DNA of 64,000 bases from a virus. Below the pieces are notes generated by a model. The model did no database searches and had not been told where the DNA came from. It saw only the letters and a program-made list of their open reading frames with translations. The position numbers and the translations under genes are program-made. Each line of letters starts with the position of its first letter. Position 1 is the stretch's first letter. The stretch is from the IMG/VR virus record IMGVR_UViG_3300031957_002603, positions 1 through 64,000 of that record; one strand, given 5' to 3'. Positions 6,806 through 13,672 of the stretch are shown here, piece by piece.

Positions 6806-6886
6806 TTGACGCTCTTTGTTATCTTACTTTCAAACTGGGCTTTCGGGCTCTTCTTGCTATCCTTCATCTTCTTCCCATCCAAATAA
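6806..6886 (+). CDS. membrane micropeptide (26 aa, TTG start)
   Basis: GGAGG (6795-6799) stands 6 nt before TTG 6806, and the frame runs 26 codons to TAA 6884. The product is a single hydrophobic helix (LFVILLSNWAFGLFLL) ending FFPSK. The next ribosome site (TCGAGG) overlaps its stop. It resembles the other membrane peptides at 3936, 4112 and 4919. Confidence 0.45.
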   Translation: MTLFVILLSNWAFGLFLLSFIFFPSK

Positions 6887-6900
6887 TCGAGGTTCAACCT

Positions 6901-7209
6901 ATGTCTTTCAAACTCAACATCAACATTCTTGCCGATACCGATAACACCAGCACAGGCCGTGAGACCTTCAACCCGCTTCTGCGTATCACTCCCAACCACA
7001 CAAACCGCCCTCTGCTAGAGGGATATATCGCCGCTATCCGAAAGGGCGAGTATTCATGGGCACGCTTGCGCATCCTCCAAAAGTCCCTTCCTCGCACTGC
7101 TGCTTCAGCCCGTGCCAAAGGGGATGTTTGGACAGCACACTGGGCAGATGCCGCACTGGCCTGTATCGAAGTGCATGGTCACAAGGTGCAACGCAAGTCG
7201 GACAAATAA
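6901..7209 (+). CDS. hypothetical protein (102 aa)
   Basis: ATG 6901 follows TCGAGG. Longer in-frame starts upstream lie before the promoter or inside the overlapping micropeptide and lack a ribosome site. The product is basic and helical in its second half (AIRKGEYSWARLRILQKSL, then Ala-rich). No family is recognised. Confidence 0.6.
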   Translation: MSFKLNINILADTDNTSTGRETFNPLLRITPNHTNRPLLEGYIAAIRKGEYSWARLRILQKSLPRTAASARAKGDVWTAHWADAALACIEVHGHKVQRKSDK

Positions 7210-7244
7210 TGTCCGAGAATAAATAAAATAATTCAACATTTTAC

Positions 7245-7273
7245 TTGACAACCGTATCAGAATATGATACATT
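7245..7273 (+). promoter_or_regulatory. sigma70-type promoter (TTGACA-17-TGA-TACATT)
   Basis: TTGACA 7245-7250 and TACATT 7268-7273, spacer 17, extended -10 TG. The leader to ATG 7330 is about 50 nt. Confidence 0.85.
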
Positions 7274-7329
7274 ATATATATCAACGGAGCACAACGCTCC
7301 ACCCTTTAACCCTCATTGGAGTATCCAAT

Positions 7330-7938
7330 ATGCCTAACACTACTACCTCACGCCAACTCGCTCGCATCCGTGCACAATATGACGCTCAACAAGCAGCCCT
7401 TAACGCTCGTCGTTATGAAGGTTTGAAGCACCTTATCGAGAGCCCTATCGCTCATTTCTCAGGCGTCCGTCAAGATGTCCTCGTTCAGTTGCGTGCTAAC
7501 CGTGATGCGTTCACCGCTCAAGATGCTGGCCTCAACATGCCCGTGACCACCGTGTCTAACTCACAGTTCTTCTTCCCTCGCAATGCCCCACAGGTTGGCT
7601 CTCTCGTAGAGCATGAACTGTTCGGTCTCGGCATGGTCGAAGGTAAGCCGTTCGCTGCTGCTAACGCTGGTATGGCTCTCGCTGTATTCTTCGACGAGGT
7701 CGACCGCACCGCTATCGTCTTTGCTGATGAACTTGAAATGCTCGATGGTGACTTGGTTGGCGACAGTGCCGACCATGACAGCACCGTTGCTTCAAAGGCT
7801 GCCAAGGCCCGTATCGACGAGGGTCGTGCTCAAGCCGCTGCGCCTAAGTATGATACCGATGTAACCGAGGACGAGGAAGATGCCGACGATGCAGCGTTCG
7901 CCGAGTTCCTTGCAAGCGGCGAGTTCGATGTAGACTAG
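7330..7938 (+). CDS. hypothetical protein with Tudor/UvrD-C-like motif (202 aa)
   Basis: ATG 7330 lies 8 nt after TTGGAG. The 202-aa product has a helical Arg-rich N-terminus. Around residues 97-140 it has a GSLVEHELFGLGMVEG ... AVFFDE segment that resembles the small beta-barrel (Gxx VxHxxFGxGxV) at the C-terminus of UvrD/PcrA helicases and CarD-like Tudor folds. It ends in an acidic tail (TEDEEDADDAAF). It could contact RNA polymerase or nucleic acid; this is inferred from the motif. It is a one-gene unit with its own promoter and a strong terminator at 7966. Confidence 0.65.
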   Translation: MPNTTTSRQLARIRAQYDAQQAALNARRYEGLKHLIESPIAHFSGVRQDVLVQLRANRDAFTAQDAGLNMPVTTVSNSQFFFPRNAPQVGSLVEHELFGLGMVEGKPFAAANAGMALAVFFDEVDRTAIVFADELEMLDGDLVGDSADHDSTVASKAAKARIDEGRAQAAAPKYDTDVTEDEEDADDAAFAEFLASGEFDVD

Positions 7939-7965
7939 GTCTACACCCCTTCCCCTTTCATTCAG

Positions 7966-7993
7966 CGGCTGCCTTCGGGTGGCCGTTTGTTTT
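7966..7993 (+). terminator. intrinsic terminator with UUCG tetraloop
   Basis: CGGCTGCC (7966-7973), loop TTCG, GGTGGCCG (7978-7985) and TTTGTTTT. The 8-bp stem has two G-U pairs. It ends the gene at 7330 and closes the GC-richer early region. Confidence 0.85.
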
Positions 7994-8174
7994 ATGCGCT
8001 GTTTGATTTGGCTGTTTGCGTTTGGCTGTTTGGCTGTGGGGGGTGGTCCCCCTCCCCCGGTCCCCCTACTACTCAGGCTAATAGACCGTCGAAATAAGTA
8101 CTTAGAAAGTGCGTTTTCGGCAGGCGGGCCTAATACATTCGCTACACCCCCAGAAAATTTGGGAAATATGACCC

Positions 8175-8204
8175 TTGTCGTAACACAAAGAGTAACGTTA
8201 CACT
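8175..8204 (+). promoter_or_regulatory. weaker sigma70-like promoter
   Basis: TTGTCG 8175-8180 and TACACT 8199-8204 with an 18-nt spacer, 20 bp before the start at 8225. GTAACGTTAC (8192-8201) is a 10-bp palindrome straddling the start of the -10 and could be an operator. The preceding 7994-8170 shows only G/C-tract hairpins and no supported gene. Confidence 0.4.
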
Positions 8205-8224
8205 ATTGTTACGCTAATTATTAT

Positions 8225-8725
8225 ATGAGGCGCACACGATTACTACTTGCTTTTCTGTTGTTTTTAATGGCTTTTGCCCTAAGACCAGCGAATGCAAATA
8301 AAAATAATGAACATTTTGCATGGCGTAAGCCGCCGACGGTTGTTGTGTGCTACCAAGACTTTCCAAATCATTTGTTATATAGAGCAATTGAATTTTGGGA
8401 AATAAGAGGACAGAAAATTGAAGGTATTATTCTTGATGTTCCTAGCGGCATATGTAATGTTGCTCATATTCCGGATACAATCATAATCAGAAGAGCCCCA
8501 AGGGGCAAACTAAATATGGGTCAACTCGCAGTAACCGAAAGGCGTGCCGACACAGAATATAATATGATCAGCAGCGTAATTTGGTTTGATCATCAGCGTT
8601 TAAATGAGCCATGGATTATCGAACATGAAGTTGGCCATGGACTTGGCTTTGCTCATGTAAATAAAAAAAATCATATTATGAATCCGTGGGCACCAAGTAT
8701 GGGTCCAGAATTTTGGATACCCTAA
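8225..8725 (+). CDS. secreted matrixin-like (metzincin) metalloprotease
   Basis: A 166-aa protein. Residues 1-24 (MRRTRLLLAFLLFLMAF...ANA) form a typical Sec signal peptide. The catalytic zinc motif HEVGHGLGFAH fits the metzincin HExxHxxGxxH signature, and HIMNP downstream supplies the Met-turn. The mature domain of about 140 residues is short but adequate for a matrixin core. It is exported, so it would act in the periplasm or outside. A longer in-frame start at 7994 exists but has no good ribosome site and abuts the terminator. Metzincins are rare in phages; acquisition from a bacterium is plausible. Confidence 0.8.
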   Translation: MRRTRLLLAFLLFLMAFALRPANANKNNEHFAWRKPPTVVVCYQDFPNHLLYRAIEFWEIRGQKIEGIILDVPSGICNVAHIPDTIIIRRAPRGKLNMGQLAVTERRADTEYNMISSVIWFDHQRLNEPWIIEHEVGHGLGFAHVNKKNHIMNPWAPSMGPEFWIP

Positions 8726-8788
8726 AAAATTGCCCAGAAAAATTTTCAGATTTAACCTATTTATGGCTCAACGAAAAAGGAGTAAACT

Positions 8789-9193
8789 ATGTATAATTTT
8801 TTGTATTATAACCAAAAGACTTCCCCTAGGGTTCCTTGGTTCTTTGAGAACTCAAAGGTTCCCGTAATCTTATCGTATTTGGCGCCAATTGACATCTATG
8901 CAATTGCCTTCGGACCTTGGGTCTGGTGTCGTGGCGTGATGGATGAAGAAACGCGCAATCACGAGACGATTCATTATCATCAGCAACTTGAACTCCTGTT
9001 CATCGGGCAATGGATTTTGTATGTGTTTTACTGGCTAAAAGGACTAATTATCTATAGAGACGGCGAGATTGCCTACCGGCAATCGCCCTTTGAGCGGGAA
9101 GCATACGATAACGATCAAAATCTTGATTATTTGAAAACTCGCAAGCCCTACGCATGGAGACATTATCGTGAAGTTGACAACAACCACACTTAA
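8789..9193 (+). CDS. membrane protein with HETIH zinc-type motif
   Basis: A 134-aa protein with AAGGAG 7 nt upstream. Two hydrophobic segments (about 28-46 and 69-90) flank or include NHETIHYHQQLE, an HExxH motif followed at 3 residues by another His and a Glu. The C-terminal YRQSPFEREAYDND adds an acidic stretch that could complete zinc binding. Proteins of this architecture are common in marine phages and some bacteria and are unnamed. Membrane peptidase activity is inferred. Confidence 0.6.
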   Translation: MYNFLYYNQKTSPRVPWFFENSKVPVILSYLAPIDIYAIAFGPWVWCRGVMDEETRNHETIHYHQQLELLFIGQWILYVFYWLKGLIIYRDGEIAYRQSPFEREAYDNDQNLDYLKTRKPYAWRHYREVDNNHT

Positions 9194-9635
9194 GCAAATC
9201 ATTAAAGAGGAATTGGCCAAAGTCATGGCCGAGTATAGAACTCTTCCTCAATTTCCCGAAGGCTTTCCGGAAGACTTTCAAGCAAAGATTCATAGCCTTA
9301 TAAATTCTGGTGACGAACAAAACATTGAAATGGCGCGTTCCTTGATGGATTCATTTGGTGAAGCAGATTATGTCGACAGTTATATTGACTATCAAGAGGT
9401 CGGCACGTCCGAAAAGTTTGGCAATAGAGCCAGAGATTTGAATAAGTCAGTAAGTTTTGATGATGAAATGCTAGCAAAGATTAAATATATAAGAAAGAAA
9501 AGAGATTTAGACGCCGAAGTTAAAGAAAAACTTAAAGCAATTGCTGCTCGAACCGGCGAAAATTATGAAGATTTGTATGATCGCTATCTTGACAATCAAT
9601 TTCATAACGTATCGAATAATTTTTCGGAAGAATAA
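9168..9635 (+). CDS. tagged virion-internal candidate (155 aa)
   Basis: It starts inside the end of the preceding gene (26-bp overlap). The first 22 residues are the recurrent helical tag (MKLTTTTLKQIIKEELAKVM then AE) ending in an xAE site. The rest is charged and helical without a recognised domain; a DEMLAKIKYIRKKRDLDAEV segment is coiled-coil-like. The shared tag with genes 9635, 15550, 22245 and 27414 suggests a common destination, probably the phage head. Function is unknown. Confidence 0.65.
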   Translation: MKLTTTTLKQIIKEELAKVMAEYRTLPQFPEGFPEDFQAKIHSLINSGDEQNIEMARSLMDSFGEADYVDSYIDYQEVGTSEKFGNRARDLNKSVSFDDEMLAKIKYIRKKRDLDAEVKEKLKAIAARTGENYEDLYDRYLDNQFHNVSNNFSEE

Positions 9636-10606
9636 TGAAATTATCAACCAATCAACTTAGCCGCATTGTACAAGAAGAAATAGACAAATTTTTGGCGGAA
9701 ATGTCTAAAGAAGAGGAAAAATTTTTTGGTGATGAAATCAAGGCGCTGGTGGATAATCCCGACGAACTGTATTATGTCAAGAATGTTAAACCTCGCAACC
9801 CTTATGTTGATCTCGAAGAGAAACAGTTCCTAAACCGTCGATGGATTGAAGAGAATGTCGGAAAGTATCTGGGAGGTGGCTCGTTCCGTGATGCTTATCA
9901 AATTAAGTCGCATCCCGACAAGATTCTAAAAATCTCAAATCGTTATCTTCAGCATGACCCGCTGGATGGGCAAGAGTATACAACCATTGCTGAAGAAACT
10001 AACATGCTCGAGATTGAAATGTTCAACAAGTATCCGGGTTACTTTCCCAAGGTTTATATCTCTGACAAAGAAAAGCAGGGAATTCCTCGATGGCTTGTTA
10101 TTGAAAAGGTCGAGGTTATTGAATATCAATCTGAATTTATTCGGCAACTTGTTCGCTCATTTAAATCAATTCCAAAATCTTATAATCTTATGAATAACCT
10201 TATCGCCGAGTATTTGCCAAGTACCTCGGCAGACTTTCCTCCTGCTTCTGGGACTGGTCGTGAAATTGATGCTGAGCAATGGGCATATACTTCATGGATT
10301 GCTGTTGGGTATAATGAGCCTGAGAGATTGAAAGACATTCTAAAAGACCTTCCAGTATGGGATGAGAAATATGGCGACGTCCTCAAACGAGATGTTGATC
10401 AGGTTATTGATGAGGAAATTCTTTTGGATGAAGCAGTCAAGCAAGTTTGGAAAGTTTTGACCTCCGACCAATATCTTGTTAAGTTTTGGGACATGGTGAA
10501 TACTCTCAACATTGAATATAACGAACTTCGTGAGGGAAATGTTGGAACAGATATCGAAACTCGCACCAAGTTCCTAATTATTGATATATCGATATTTGAT
10601 GATTAA
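9635..10606 (+). CDS. protein-kinase-like protein with N-terminal tag
   Basis: A 323-aa protein whose start overlaps the previous stop by 1 nt. Residues 1-22 are the recurrent tag (MKLSTNQLSRIVQEEIDKFL, AE). A kinase-like fold follows: a glycine-rich loop LGGGSFRDAY (79-88), a candidate ATP-binding Lys99 in ILKIS, an ETNMLEIEMF helix with a candidate salt-bridge Glu, a hinge WLVIEKVE, then LREGNVG (298-304) in place of the catalytic HRDxxxxN loop and Asp317 in IIDIS in place of DFG. The catalytic Asp is replaced by Glu300 or absent, so it may be a divergent kinase or pseudokinase. Substrate is unknown. Confidence 0.65.
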   Translation: MKLSTNQLSRIVQEEIDKFLAEMSKEEEKFFGDEIKALVDNPDELYYVKNVKPRNPYVDLEEKQFLNRRWIEENVGKYLGGGSFRDAYQIKSHPDKILKISNRYLQHDPLDGQEYTTIAEETNMLEIEMFNKYPGYFPKVYISDKEKQGIPRWLVIEKVEVIEYQSEFIRQLVRSFKSIPKSYNLMNNLIAEYLPSTSADFPPASGTGREIDAEQWAYTSWIAVGYNEPERLKDILKDLPVWDEKYGDVLKRDVDQVIDEEILLDEAVKQVWKVLTSDQYLVKFWDMVNTLNIEYNELREGNVGTDIETRTKFLIIDISIFDD

Positions 10607-10608
10607 CC

Positions 10609-12204
10609 ATGATTAAAGTAAAAATAAAAAAATCTCTTGCGGAAGGCGGAAATGTATTCGCTGGTAAAACTGCTTCTATTCCTCTTGAGTTTATCCAACC
10701 AACGCTTGACAGATATTATGAAGAACTTGATCGTTTGTTCCCACAACACTCGGACAAGTTTAGGAACTTTCAGCCGCTTGGGTCCGTTGGCAAGAAAGCA
10801 AAATCTGGTGACATTGATCTTGCCGTCAATGTTCGTGAAATGTTCCCAGACGGCGAAGTGAACCCAGAGGACCTTGAATCTTGGGGACTTTCTCCAGACA
10901 AGTGGAATGAAAAACTTGAAAAATTAATTAAAAGAGCAAGAACCTCGACCAAAGGAGAACTTGGGTGGAAGGCTTTCTTGCAATTGCTCGCAGAATATAT
11001 AAATGAGAACTCTGACCTTATTGAGGCAGATCTTAAAAAGATTAAGCCCGGTGCAATGTTTTCTTTGTTCCCTCAATTCAACCCCGAAGGTGAACAGCAA
11101 GATGTCGGTGTCCAGATTGACTGGATGGTTGGCAATGTTGATTGGCTTACCTTTTCTTATTTCTCTGATGCTCCATCAGAAGATGAGCCACTTCTCAAAG
11201 GACTTCATCGTACACAATTGATTCATGCTCTTATATTAGCAATGGACCATTCATTCTCTCATACAGCGGGCGTGAAGAATAAAAAGACAGGCGAAACAGT
11301 TGCTTTCTCAAAAGATGAAATTCTTGACCTTTTGTCTCGCCTATATCGTAACACCATAACAATTGATGATACGCAAAACTTCAACACGCTATATGACTGG
11401 ATGAGTAACATCGATGAGGCGGACCGTAACAAAGCGTTACGCGCTTACCTTAAGATTCTCGACACAACCCGAGGCAATAAAGACCTCGATGGTGAACGCT
11501 GTGGATATATACCCAGAGCGCTTGAGGAAATGTACCTCTCTTTGTTGAAAAATGGACAAATGAGCGGAAGATTTTTATGCAAAGAGGCTAACCCTACCCT
11601 ATGGGCTGCTAAGAATGGTTCTCTCCAAGAATCGCCAAATAACAATGAAAAAATTACCGTTGTGATACCCGGTGGTTTTAAACCTCCACATCGAGGTCAT
11701 GTTGAGATGATTAACCACTTTGCGAATCTCCCCAATGTTGATGAGGTTATTGTCTTCACTGGCTCAAAAGAAAGAGAATCAACCGATGGTTCTATCGTTG
11801 TAACTGCTGAGAAAGCAAGAAAATTATTTAATTTGTTTGACCTCGCTTCGAATGTTAGATTTGGCGTTGTTGCTCAGAGACCAAAGAAAGACGGAAGCAC
11901 ATATGAGAATCCATTCATGGATGCTGTTGGTGTTCTGTTTGATGAAAAGTATGCTGGAAAGAATGTTGCGATTGGTCACCCAACAAAAGATCCAACATAT
12001 GGCGATCGATTTGCTAAAATTGCATCCTATTCGAAGAAGCCGATGGCGGCGAATCTTGTCAAGGTAACACCGGCGGATACAACAGATGGCTTGTCTGCTA
12101 CAGATCTTCGCAATGCTGTACAAAGTGGCGATACAGACGAACTAAAAAGGTTCATCCCAGATGCAATTGCGAAAGATTATTTAAATATTTTATTAAAAAA
12201 ATAA
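10609..12204 (+). CDS. nucleotidyltransferase / cytidylyltransferase-like fusion
   Basis: A 531-aa two-domain protein. The N-terminal half has a Pol-beta-type nucleotidyltransferase signature (PLGSVGKKAKSGDIDLAV: GS followed by DxD, about residues 53-70). The C-terminal part from about 347 is a HIGH-superfamily nucleotidyltransferase: IPGGFKPPHRGHVEM, then a late LSATDLRNAV that corresponds to the second signature (ISxTxLR). Both domains transfer nucleotidyl groups; substrates cannot be deduced. N-terminal IKVKIKKSLAE matches the second recurrent tag type. It directly follows the kinase-like gene (2 nt gap), and a strong promoter lies behind it. Confidence 0.75.
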   Translation: MIKVKIKKSLAEGGNVFAGKTASIPLEFIQPTLDRYYEELDRLFPQHSDKFRNFQPLGSVGKKAKSGDIDLAVNVREMFPDGEVNPEDLESWGLSPDKWNEKLEKLIKRARTSTKGELGWKAFLQLLAEYINENSDLIEADLKKIKPGAMFSLFPQFNPEGEQQDVGVQIDWMVGNVDWLTFSYFSDAPSEDEPLLKGLHRTQLIHALILAMDHSFSHTAGVKNKKTGETVAFSKDEILDLLSRLYRNTITIDDTQNFNTLYDWMSNIDEADRNKALRAYLKILDTTRGNKDLDGERCGYIPRALEEMYLSLLKNGQMSGRFLCKEANPTLWAAKNGSLQESPNNNEKITVVIPGGFKPPHRGHVEMINHFANLPNVDEVIVFTGSKERESTDGSIVVTAEKARKLFNLFDLASNVRFGVVAQRPKKDGSTYENPFMDAVGVLFDEKYAGKNVAIGHPTKDPTYGDRFAKIASYSKKPMAANLVKVTPADTTDGLSATDLRNAVQSGDTDELKRFIPDAIAKDYLNILLKK

Positions 12205-12213
12205 CTTTTTTTC

Positions 12214-12242
12214 TTGACAAACGGCATAAAACATGTTATATT
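12214..12242 (+). promoter_or_regulatory. sigma70-type promoter (TTGACA-17-TG-T-TATATT)
   Basis: TTGACA 12214-12219 and TATATT 12237-12242, spacer 17, with the extended -10 TG. Transcription would begin near 12249 and meet a perfect terminator at 12310-12346, giving an RNA of about 100 nt. Confidence 0.85.
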
Positions 12243-12248
12243 ATATAT

Positions 12249-12346
12249 ATAATATGATTTGGTGTTGCGATCTCCTTAATCGCTGTGTTTGTTTGTGTTG
12301 ACCTCCTTGCCCTCCTGCGATCTAGTTATTGCAGGAGGGTTTTTTT
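12249..12346 (+). ncRNA. candidate small RNA / leader with three CCUCC-type motifs
   Basis: The promoter at 12214 and the terminator at 12310-12346 bound an RNA of about 98 nt. It has a 5-bp hairpin GCGAT (12267-12271)/ATCGC (12279-12283) whose loop shows CTCCTT, a linker with ACCTCCTT (12301-12308), and the terminator whose 5' arm is CCCTCCTGC. The first and second motifs resemble the 3' tail of 16S rRNA (CACCTCCTTA), so the RNA could pair with ribosome-binding sites. It may be a free sRNA or the attenuated leader of the gene at 12347. Confidence 0.5.
12310..12346 (+). terminator. strong intrinsic terminator overlapping the next ribosome site
   Basis: CCCTCCTGC (12310-12318) pairs perfectly with GCAGGAGGG (12331-12339) across a 12-nt loop, followed by seven T. 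The 3' arm AGGAGGG is also the only Shine-Dalgarno site of the gene at 12347. Folding therefore both ends transcription and hides the ribosome site. Confidence 0.9.
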
Positions 12347-13318
12347 ATGTTATTCTTTATCCTGTTCTTTTTATCTTGTCTTAGCGACAATTATATCGTT
12401 CACGAAGTTGAGAAAATTAAATACGAAACGATCACGGAAACTGAAGTTGTTTATGTCGAGGACACGGCTCCTCCACCGCAAGATACATCGTTAGATTTAT
12501 TGCCAATCTGGGTTGATTCGTTCACACAACCGAACTCGATGAATGGAATTGACATTCTTTGGGTCATTGATCGTTCTGGTTCAATGCATGATGAGGCACC
12601 TCAGATCCTAACTGGGATTGAAACAATGATAGCAGCACTCCCAGCCTCCGACTGGCGGCTTGTAATGATTAATATTAGTTCAAATGTATCTGCAATTAGT
12701 CAAGTATTTCCACTTATACCGGGTGACGGGCTCACAGAGGCTTGGAATATGTATAATGGTTTGGGTAATTCTTTTAAAGAAGAAGGTTTTAATGCTGTTT
12801 TTTCATATATGGCTGATAATTCCTATTCACAAACTTGGATGAGAGAAGATGCATCTTTATTAATTGTTTTTGTCTCCGATGAAGACGAGCAAAGTACTAA
12901 TAGATACCCAACGACAACAACATTTATCAACTGGATCAGCATGCAGAGGTCAGATTACCATATAACCTCGATTGTTCACTATGAAGTTCCGCTGTCACAA
13001 TGCAATAATAATACAACTGCGGTTGGTGATCGCTATCTCGAGGCGGTTGATTTGACCGGTGGAACTAAAATAGACATTTGTACAGACGATTGGACGGCAG
13101 GAATCAGTGAAGCACTTAATCAAGTTGAGCCATATGAGTACTATGATCTATCAAAGCGAGTTAAATACCCTCAATACTTACAAGTTTTCTACGATGGGAG
13201 ACCTGCACACCCCGACGAATGGCGCTACGATGCAGCAAATAATCGTGTTTACTTTGGACCTTTGCCAGATGGTGGTGTTTTGGTTGAGATTGCCTACTAT
13301 TATCAACCAACTCACTAA
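12347..13318 (+). CDS. VWA-domain lipoprotein candidate (323 aa)
   Basis: ATG 12347 is chosen because AGGAGGG lies 7 nt upstream. The N-terminus is a short signal-like hydrophobic run (MLFFILFFLSCLSD) with a possible lipobox FLSC. A VWA domain follows: MIDAS DRSGSM (about residues 72-77), then a long alpha/beta stretch with VFVSDEDEQS. The C-terminus (YDGRPAHPDEWRYD ... FGPLPDGGVLVEIAYYY) looks like a beta-sandwich seen at the ends of bacterial VWA lipoproteins. It may bind a surface protein via a metal ion. Expression is gated by the terminator/RBS hairpin. Confidence 0.7.
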   Translation: MLFFILFFLSCLSDNYIVHEVEKIKYETITETEVVYVEDTAPPPQDTSLDLLPIWVDSFTQPNSMNGIDILWVIDRSGSMHDEAPQILTGIETMIAALPASDWRLVMINISSNVSAISQVFPLIPGDGLTEAWNMYNGLGNSFKEEGFNAVFSYMADNSYSQTWMREDASLLIVFVSDEDEQSTNRYPTTTTFINWISMQRSDYHITSIVHYEVPLSQCNNNTTAVGDRYLEAVDLTGGTKIDICTDDWTAGISEALNQVEPYEYYDLSKRVKYPQYLQVFYDGRPAHPDEWRYDAANNRVYFGPLPDGGVLVEIAYYYQPTH

Positions 13319-13335
13319 TTATTGGGGAGAAAATC

Positions 13336-13641
13336 ATGGCAAAAAAAATAAAAGTTCGCATTCTCAAACAAATTGACGAAAAAAAGAAAGATTGTTTTAA
13401 AAATAAGACTTTTGATAGCAAAGTAAAATGTATTATAAAACAAAAAAACCTTTCAAAAGAAAAATCTAGTGCTTATGTTGCCTCTGTTTTAAGAGATAAA
13501 GGCGAGTTAGATGAAGAGTGGTCTAAGTCTGAAAGAAATAAAAGAAAATCAAAATGTGATAACCCAAAAGGGTTCACAATGAAGCAATTTTGCAAAAACC
13601 AGCGTACTAAGTCCAAAAAAAATGAAAAGAAAAATGAATAA
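13336..13641 (+). CDS. basic small phage protein (101 aa)
   Basis: ATG 13336 with GGGGAG upstream. The product is strongly basic (Lys-rich) with four Cys and a conserved-looking DSKVKCIIKQKNLSKEKSS AYVASVLRDKGEL segment also known from marine phage proteins. The start IKVRILKQIDE matches the second recurrent tag type (IK-V/I-K/R-I, then xDE). The charge suggests DNA association inside the head. It is in the unit with the HAD-Nudix gene downstream. Confidence 0.6.
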   Translation: MAKKIKVRILKQIDEKKKDCFKNKTFDSKVKCIIKQKNLSKEKSSAYVASVLRDKGELDEEWSKSERNKRKSKCDNPKGFTMKQFCKNQRTKSKKNEKKNE

Positions 13642-13672
13642 TATTGTCTAAAATCGTTACAAAGGAACTAAA

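Noticed and set aside
6664-6900. Extension of the 6901 gene upstream to 6664
   Set aside because: It would cross the -35/-10 promoter at 6728-6756; TCGAGG supports 6901.
8038-8053. GGGGGG-TGGT-CCCCC hairpin as a terminator
   Set aside because: No T-run follows; the UUCG terminator 70 bp upstream already ends the unit.
7994-8224. Longer start for the metzincin gene, giving a Pro-rich N-terminal extension
   Set aside because: It begins on the T-run of the terminator without its own ribosome site; 8225 begins a standard signal peptide after a promoter.
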